Origin: Actinia tenebrosa
Lineage: Eukaryota; Cnidaria; Anthozoa; Actiniaria; Actiniidae
Assembly (NCBI RefSeq): GCF_009602425.1
Contig: NW_022259725.1
Coordinates: forward strand, 323,767-387,766
DNA length: 64,000 bases
Reading direction: 5' to 3'
Positions 56,654 through 64,000 of this stretch are shown piece after piece. How positions within the stretch are numbered: position 1 is the first letter of the stretch; each line of letters opens with the position of its first letter. The notes under the pieces were generated by a model. That model was not told where the DNA came from and searched no databases. It saw only the letters and a program-made list of their open reading frames with translations. The translations under genes and the position numbers were made by a program.

Positions 56654-59600
56654 AGATCAGTGCATTCTTGTTCAATCAATGGAAGCAGTTCTTTGGAAAG
56701 ACTGAATTTCTATCACAGTCGATAACTAATCGACGATCTATCGGCTTTTTACGAAGACTTTTGCTTAACACTGATGTTGTCACTAATGTTGAACGCGGGA
56801 AAAAGGTTTTAAACGTCATACATCGTGAAAAAAAGCTAGTTTTTTAAGAATATCATTAATTCGCTCCGCATTGCTTCTTTGTTTATTGGTATCGCTATAA
56901 TATAATATATATTATATGTATATAATATAGCCCAGTGGTTGAGGAAAAACCTGGGTTGATTTGGCACTGCAGTGCATTGTGGGACCGTTTGAGGGGACAG
57001 TTTTTCGATGNCGTCTATTTTATCAGTCACTTCGCCAAATGATCCCATTGACATGTGGGGACATTAAAATTTCCCTTCTTTTAATAGCGAGTTCTTATAA
57101 TTATTGTCCATCCTACTCAATCGATTAAACCTAATTTTGGCTTCCTAAAACTACTAAGATAAATTTCTCTCTATAAGGTAATACTAACTTTTTACTGACT
57201 TTCGATTATCATGCTCAATGCACCTAGTCACCCCCGTGTGGTGCTACCAAGACCCTCTTAGGAAAGCCCGCACGGAAAAGAATAGCACTCGTGCCCAGGC
57301 TCCGAGTATTCTGTCGAAGAGCGTGACAAAGTGAAAGGTTACGTGACATGACCCAGCAAGCACAANCCTCGAAGAAAAACAGGCTACTGGCACGATATGT
57401 GATAGAAATGAAATCAACACATAGTTATTCAACTGGATGGTGCAAGGATTTGTCTTGGGGTCTTTCAAATTGTTTCATTGTGTACTGCGCCCCGACTAGT
57501 AACGTCAAGACCCTCATGCTAGCCGACATACCCCACCAAAAAACAATGAAAACTCTCGCTTGTTCAATCTTTTTTAAAATAACAAATGAAGTGAGGTTAA
57601 AGACAGCACAAGAAATGAAGCAAAACCTATNAGAATCAGTTTAAAACTATCCGCATAGGGAATCCTCAGGCAACGTTACTAAAAACAGCTAAAGTAGTAG
57701 TGGGACAGCCTTGTCATCCATCTTTATCAGGTATGAAACTCTATTATGCCTTACTGTACCTTAAGTAAAACGTTTTAGCACGCTGAAGTATTCATAGTTC
57801 TAGAGTTTTGAACTTCTGATTTTCATTTNAAAAATTGGTGTGATGTCCGAAAAAAGCTCGAGTAAGAGCGAAGAAATTTCTTTTTTATATATATGATATA
57901 TATTTATGACGCATCACAAACTAGTTTTTCTGCAAATTATTTTCAGTGAAAGACACTTATATTTAGTTCCCTATAAACGAGTGTGGAAACCTCCACGCCC
58001 TACCCCACCCCACACGGGTGTGGTTTGCATGAAATTGCCAATTACAATGTTTAAGCTTATTTTAACATAAACTAATTAGTGTAAGTCAGAATTGTCACAA
58101 ATGATAAGTAGTTAAATGTGACGTTCTGCATGCAGGCAGGTTATGCTTAGGTAGGATCAAGTTTCGGCTTCATTGTAGCTTTGATTGATATTATCAGTCA
58201 GGAACGTGCTTATGGGTCAAGTCAAAAAATTGTTTCANTCAGGTGCATCGCATCCTACGGAAATTTGTTGAAATTTGTTGTACTCTCAATTACTACGTAC
58301 AAGTGATATATCATTCAAATCAATTCTGTTCCCGTTTCGAAAACCACCCTACATCATATCCTGTTAAAAGCTGGTGATGACGCGCAATTTGAAGAAGTTT
58401 GTGCATGTTGAGGGAACTCCTAAAATATTCCTCTTAGCATCAATACAAATAATTTTATCCAAAAAGTGCACGCAAAAAATTGACTTCAAATTTACAAAAC
58501 TTTTTTTTTTTTTTTGCTTTGCTTTTTCAACCACCATTTAACACCAGGGTCAGGAGTGTAGAATACCTCTGTCAATGCCTCTTGCGGAACGGTTTTTCAC
58601 TAACTACAATTCCAGTCATTTTTCGCTAAATTTTCAGCTTTCAGGTAAAATTTTCGCATAAATTTTTCAAGCAGAATGGGAAAAATGTAATACAAAGCAA
58701 CAGAAAATAAGAAAATCAAAAATTGTTTACCTGTTTATGTTATCGTCCTGAGTCTTTTGTTCTTGCTTTTTTTTCTTTTCTTTTTTTCTCTTCACGTAAC
58801 GCTTGTGTCACGTATTTCCCCCACAAAAGTTGTAATAGTTTTTGTAAACCTTACAAACTTTTCGAAAATCATGTTCCAATTCCTTTTTATTTATTTGCTT
58901 ATGTTAATAAAACAACTCTCTTATATACCTTTNGCACATTGATGATATCCGATAGCGAGACATACGATTCGTGACGAGAAGCGCGCGTTCGCTCGCCCGA
59001 ATTCACGCATGCGCAGTTATATACACCTTAAGGTCAAGTTTACGTAGTGTCCCGCTCAAAGTTACTTGGTTGCCCAGCGGGAAACAGCAAACCTCTACAA
59101 AACTTTCGATAAACTTTATAATCAGTCTTGAACTCGAAGTTTGTCAAATACCAACAATATAGACATTGTTTAGTGAGAGCTTCTGACGTTTTTTGGGCCA
59201 TACTGTTTTGAATTCAATTCTGGTTTATTCTTGTTTTCGATAATCGTGCTGCTAGGNGTAGAGATCAACTTATCGCTCTAACCTCCCCTCCCCTGTAAAT
59301 AAAGTAATTGAAAAGTTTGGAAACAACTTTATTAAGGCCAAGGCCAACACTGGAAAGAGCTGCACTTGAAACTGTGCTAGATGAGCCGTTCTACTACTAT
59401 GTCAGTACTGATAACCTGGTGAAAATTTTTTAATACTACGCAGTACAAAACTATGAATATCCCTGCATTCAGATCAAGTTTATAGATTCCTCCCCTATAT
59501 TTTTGCTTTAAAAATTTAAAGATTCCTTATATTCCTTTCTCCCTATTTTTGTGAATATTATTTTTTGAAAATTTTATGAGTTCGAGCAACTGTTCAGCAA

Positions 59601-59794
59601 GATTACACAAGTTGACACACGCCACTTATGTTGACCTTGCTCGCTGGGAGTTTGAAGACATTTTGTGCTCAACTTCATCTTCTACTACTGTTTCTCTGTT
59701 TTGTTTGCTCACTTTAAAACAGTATTATATTCACTGGAGCCTCGAGCTTTTTTTAAGCCTAGCAACAAAACAACGATAAATTTTGCTTAAGATA

Positions 59795-59930
59795 GAGTAC
59801 GAAAGTGTGCAACACTTTGCACTAGTTACTACGGTAAATAGTGCTAATTAAACAATAGAAAACAATAGGATTAGCATAATTTAGCAGTATTTATTGGTAT
59901 TTATGTTACACACTTATAGTGTTTGTACTC
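59795..59930 (-). mobile_element. Small TIR element (MITE), copy B, TA-flanked
   Basis: 136 bp, inverted relative to copy A at 7528. The internal part TTCTATTGTTTAATTAGCAC is identical in both. It is flanked by TA (59793-59794 and 59931-59932). About 7 bp are missing from one TIR. Confidence 0.8.
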
Positions 59931-60041
59931 TATTATTGAAATGTTTCTTAATTTTGGCGAATAAAGAAATCTACGTTGTTATAGAGTCACACAAGACTTG
60001 GCATTTGTAATTAAGATTACACCATGACGCCTTTTATACCC

Positions 60042-60188
60042 CAGGACCCGGTTGTACGAAGGGTGGATAGCCCATACCGGCGGATAAATCGTTATCCAGT
60101 GGATAAGTCGATGCTCTTATCCAATAAATTTATCCACTGGATAAAATTTCATCGGATAGTGCTATCCACCTTTCGTACGACTGGGCCC
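60042..60188. mobile_element. 147-bp MITE with GGATAAATC/TTATCCA body
   Basis: CAGGACCCGGTTGTACGAAG then GGTGGATAGC is mirrored by GCTATCCACCTTTCGTACGA then CTGGGCCC. The centre is made of TTATCCA / TGGATAA words. Confidence 0.75.
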
Positions 60189-61840
60189 AATGAGGAAAGC
60201 AGTTAATTACAATCATGAAGTTTAGCAAATTCAGCGTTTTCGAATGACGTAGGTTTGCCATAGCAATGCCCTTGGCCTTTTGATCTTTGTATCGATCTTG
60301 ANCAGTAAGCTTAACAGGAAACCTCGCAGGAAACACGTTTGCTTGAATTTTCCTTCCCGATCAAGCGATATATGTTTATTTAGCAAGCGTGAGTTAAATC
60401 CTGCGCTCTCGAAGCTGGATAACCTGGCACCTTTTAGTTTACAGTTCTCTGGATAAACAACTCTTCAGTATCGTAAACACTGCGGCGAAACGCTCTAAGA
60501 AACAGGAAATACCTCGCTATGATTTTAGGTTCCCCATATTTGTTTAAATACTTTTATTAGATATCTAAAGTGTTNTCTGATATCGTTGCTCGGTCGATAA
60601 CCTACCGAGATGTTCAACGGTTGGCGAGAGTTTCGAAGCGTGAAACTGCATGAAAAAGAACTGGCTGCTTCAGAGCAAAGTGTTTTCGAATAGTGACAAG
60701 TTTATGGTGTGACAAGTGTCAGTACGATGGACTCCTTCGTTGCGATTTCCTAAGCTCCAAACAGTAGTTCTTGTACTAATAAATCAATTTACAACATAAA
60801 AATAGATAAAATAGTGTGGTCAGTGTATTAAAACACTCTTGAGAGCCAAATCTAAATTACTTTTAATGGAAACTGTAGACTAATATTTGACTCGAAAAAT
60901 TCTTCTGAATGCCAAATTGGACTCGGCCTACGGCCTCATCAAATTTTGGAAGTCCTCGGAATTTTCCTCGTCCAATTNTTTCTTAATTGGACAGCATGGA
61001 GTCCTATTACATATACTAATTTGACTTTTATATTCTTATAGTAACATGTGTTATCCATTATATTTTATGAGGGTTTTTTCGTGCAGCTTTTGAACGACAT
61101 CTTTCAAGTTGTCGTCCTGGCATTCACTCGTTTTCATTGAGGTCAAGTTTCGTGATGATTTTCAACCACTTCCCCAACNTCCTATTTCATTGACCTTAAT
61201 TACGTTTTGTTTGAAAATTTATTCATTAAGCCTTGAAATCAGTTTATCGCTTTTTATCGGAGAAAAAAATCAAGATAAGTATCGATCTAGTGAGACATTC
61301 GCTGCCAAGTCCAAGTTTAGTGACGTCACGAGTAATTAAATTTCAAATTTATTTCCATTCAAAGTAAAACTGGAACAAATAAAGATTCTGTTTTTTGAAT
61401 TAAATAATTTCAAACAAAATTTCCTTTGATAGTTACAGGAGCTAGAACTAGTGTGTAGGCTAAATGAGCCGAGCAATTGTATGCACGACCCTCGAACTTC
61501 TTTTACGTAAAAGAAACCTTCTTTCCGCTTCAAGAGGTCAGCAGTTCAAGGGGATCATTTCATGCGTGGTCGAAATTAATGAGTTTAACTTCCGCCAATT
61601 AACACCTGCTTAATGACCAAGTTCAACCTAAATTTCAAGTATCGGAATCATAGTACTGCAGTGAGATTTTCCGGAATAAAGCTATATATTAAAATGAACA
61701 TTCCAAAGAGTTTCTAAGAGAATGAGTAAGAGTATATAGTATAATAGTATAGCTCATGAGTTGAGCGTTGTGTGCATAGAATATTAAATGTAGTGGTAGT
61801 GCGTGTGAGCGAAAAGTTTCCCCAATCGGACCATTTTAGA

Positions 61841-62010
61841 GTTCCAAACTACCGCTGTGTTCCTTGATTACAGACTCATTTACTCACGCTTAGCCTCGAT
61901 TTTGTGTAGATTATTCAGGTGTCTCAGTCAAGGTCCGTCNAGTTTCAAAGTGTTTGTATTTTTGAAGTTGTGCATCCTTTACTTTACTGTTGGTATTTGT
62001 GGATATTTAG
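61841..62010 (+). mobile_element. MITE copy B (partner 46684), one end only
   Basis: GTTCCAAACTACCGCTGTGT, GATTACAGACTCATTTACTC, AGCCTCGATTTTGTG and later CTTTACTTTACTGTTGGTAT follow the same order as 46684-46820. The right TIR is not preserved. Confidence 0.65.
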
Positions 62011-62370
62011 ACACTTTTGTGACATTATAATTTACCAGTGTTGTCCACCAAAATGTCATTTCCTGACTTTCCCTGCGGCTAGTGAACGTCATGTATCTGA
62101 AGCAATTCGCCGTTTTCTAATGCGCATAGCATATCCAACAGTTACTATTATGCAAGACCGATATGAATATTCTCATTGTATTAAACCACACTGACTCCTG
62201 CATTCAATCGATCAATCAATAAACTANATTTACAAAGAGGGTGACGTATTAACCCAGTGAGTTATCTAACTTACGGCCCTCACTACATACAAAGTTACAA
62301 ATTGTAAAACTATAGCGATCATTAAAAGTTAATATACAGGGGCATTACACTATACTTGATCCACTGTTTT

Positions 62371-62507
62371 CCCATTTCAGACCACGTGTCATTCTCTAGA
62401 GTATTATTTCTTTGTTTAACGGTNGCGCATGAGAAGACACACGGAATACGGATACAACTCAAACAAAGAATCTTATTCTCAAGAGAATGACACTTGGTCT
62501 GCAATGG
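62371..62507. mobile_element. 137-bp foldback MITE, ends CCCATTTCAGACCACGTGTC
   Basis: CCCATTTCAGACCACGTGTC followed by ATTCTCT is mirrored by AGAGAATGACACTTGGTCTG followed by CAATGG. A lone terminus (CCCATTTCAGACCACGTGTC followed by ATTC) also occurs at about 39106-39128 in a BCR/ABR intron. Confidence 0.65.
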
Positions 62508-62759
62508 CAGGACATTGGGACGCCCAAGTGGATTTGGTCCGTAAATGAAAAGTCACTTGTNAGTTTGAACTCGACCCTTCTATTGTCTATTCCTACCGTC
62601 CGGTCATATCTTTCATCAGACCGTAACTGAGTATTATTTTCTGCTCATTGTATTTTTTCTTTTTCTGGAAATAGACGAAAATAACTTTATTATTTAAGAT
62701 ATTTGCAATGGGACGCCTGAAGTTAGAACAGCTATAAATGAGGAAAGGAACAACTCGGT

Positions 62760-62920
62760 GGCAACAAAAACCAACAGCAACAACAACAATAAATACGACA
62801 ATGAATCGAACAACAAATACGACAAGTACAAAAATATATACAACAATAGCTACAACAACAAAAAAATACAACAGCAACAACAATNATTACAACAATAAAT
62901 ACTACAACTGAACAAGTACA
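62760..62920 (+). repeat. CAA-rich microsatellite tract
   Basis: Imperfect ACAACA / AATACGACA runs with one N (62885). The minus-strand frame made of Val, Ile and Phe is an artefact. Confidence 0.75.
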
Positions 62921-63261
62921 TCAGCAGTTGCAAGAAAATTGACGATAACGCAAAGAAACGGTTAAGCCAGCATACGTGGGCAGTTTTAAAAATCATGACT
63001 CATTATGACGATTGTCACTTCTTTTTATTAGAGGTAAATCGAGGTTAAATACAGAAATCCTAGACGACCAGACCAATTAAGGCGACCACCCTCTGTTCAA
63101 CGACCTTTGGTCAATATTTCAAAGATATACACACTCATTTACTAGCGGTATAATGTGGTAGGAAAAATATAAAATGTACACTTGCCGCGATCTTTACCCG
63201 TCTGTCTGTCTTTCTATCTCTCCCTCTGTCTGTCCTCAGCTACTCTATCTATTTTATCATA

Positions 63262-63477
63262 TTAATTATCCTCCTCAGGGATATTAAAATCCTCAGGTAT
63301 GACGACCTCCTTCAAGTTTTCCATTCCTTTTTCTGGTTCATCAGCGATTAGTATCTCAATCAAATTCAAACACGTTTTCTTTGCTTCTTCATCTTTTTCC
63401 CATTTGTGGAGTTCTCTCAGGATTGCATATATATGTTTCTCTCTCATTACTTTGCGGCCATGTGAAGTTGCACAAAG
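63262..63477 (-). CDS. HGH1: HGH1 homolog, last exon
   Basis: A minus-strand terminal exon of 72 codons (acceptor tttccag before 63477; TAA at 63262-63264). It starts LCATSHGRKVMREKHIYAIL, continues RELHKWEKDEEA and contains LIADEPEKGMENL, then EVVIPEDF. This matches the human HGH1 (FAM203/BRP16) C-terminus (YLILRELHSWE, LIGDEPERGMENLLEV, PEDV). HGH1 is an armadillo-like chaperone that helps eEF2 fold with the TRiC chaperonin. The rest of the gene should lie beyond the right edge; no further exon is visible in 63478-64000. Confidence 0.92.
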   Translation of the reverse strand, partial: LCATSHGRKVMREKHIYAILRELHKWEKDEEAKKTCLNLIEILIADEPEKGMENLKEVVIPEDFNIPEEDN

Positions 63478-64000
63478 CTGGAAAAACAAAGAAACATAAA
63501 AAGTTTACTGGCGCCNAAGAGACCCAAGTGGATGCAATATTTAATCCCACGTCAGGTCATTAAATATTTTTGGTTTTATTTTACGTCATTCCATGTCTCG
63601 TGTAGATTTTTTNAATAATAATCAGTTGAATCGCAAGTTTCCAATGAACTGTTTGACAGCATATGGTGGTTAGTGTTTGACCATCATTTGGAGCAGATAA
63701 TGAATTTCAAAGACTTTTATCAAGATTAAAATCCAGCGATTCTGAAGTCTTGGTAGACTAAGAATGAAAGCAGTTTCAGACAACGTTGAAATTATAGTTT
63801 CAAAGTCATAACCAAAACATTACAGCCAGTCAAGTTCAGTCCAGCAAGTACTTTTTCAGTAAACAATTTACTTCTCGTTCCTCTTTGCTTGTACAACTGG
63901 GTTTCTGCTTATCTTTTGACGACCTTTGCTCTCAGACAAAAAAAAAAACGGTTTCTTTTCCAGTGTACTGATAATAATTGACCTTTTGGGTGAAATATTT
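63478..64000. other. HGH1 intron, window end
   Basis: AT-rich sequence with two Ns; no exon or repeat recognised. It is presumed to be the last HGH1 intron. Confidence 0.4.

Larger units (their letters stand above)
54646..63261. other. Gene-poor, MITE-rich 8.6-kb region
   Basis: Apart from one possible orphan exon (54824-55000), no coding sequence is recognised. It holds at least six small transposons listed separately, a poly-T tract (about 55187-55228), many isolated Ns and a CAA-rich tract near 62760-62920. Confidence 0.4.

Noticed and set aside
41367-63261. Search for retroviral or Polinton-like genes in the repeat-rich parts
   Set aside because: No reverse transcriptase, integrase, capsid or envelope motif was seen; repeats are short noncoding elements.

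Overview
The window looks like nuclear DNA from a non-vertebrate animal, most likely an anthozoan cnidarian (coral or anemone). This is an inference from AT-rich sequence, short introns, many small inverted-repeat transposons, a tRNA-derived SINE, and an animal copy of a GH63-like hydrolase that I do not know from vertebrates. No bacterial operon, CRISPR array or retroviral element was recognised. All gene models below were built by hand from splice signals, homology remembered from known families, and exon-phase bookkeeping. In every spliced gene the exon lengths add up to an intact frame.

Layout. 242-5193 (+): the last nine coding exons of SMPD4 (neutral sphingomyelinase 3). 5781-7037 (+): a single-exon secreted serpin. 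8698-12469 (-): an RNF34/RFFL-type E3 ligase. 15368-16612 (-): UQCR10 (complex III subunit), sharing a 304-bp two-way promoter with 16917-18832 (+) DCTPP1 (dCTP pyrophosphatase). 20383-22108 (-): TIMM22, head-to-head with 23065-41366 (+), a 26-exon BCR/ABR gene (oligomerisation domain, DH, PH, C2, RhoGAP). 41367-46162: gene-free, repeat-rich. 46163-54645 (-): a 13-exon, 1021-aa GH63/YMR196W-like glycoside hydrolase. 54824-55000 (-): one possible orphan exon of a membrane protein. 55001-63261: gene-poor, MITE-rich. 63262-63477 (-): the last exon of HGH1, which continues out of the window.

Themes. Three neighbours (UQCR10, DCTPP1, TIMM22) serve mitochondria or nucleotide hygiene, and the UQCR10/DCTPP1 promoter carries a perfect NRF-1 palindrome and a YY1-type motif. 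TIMM22 next to BCR/ABR recalls TIMM22 beside ABR on human 17p13.3, which may be ancient linkage. Inside BCR/ABR, a phase-compatible ATG exon at 34805-34957 could start a short C2-RhoGAP isoform without the DH-PH half.

Repeats. At least six copies of one tRNA-derived SINE, about a dozen short terminal-inverted-repeat or foldback elements (several with two copies here), and many microsatellites lie in introns and spacers. Several assembly blemishes are visible: a 49-bp exact duplication around a lone N at 16056, and a 185-N run at 52449 with overlapping flanks inside a duplicated block.
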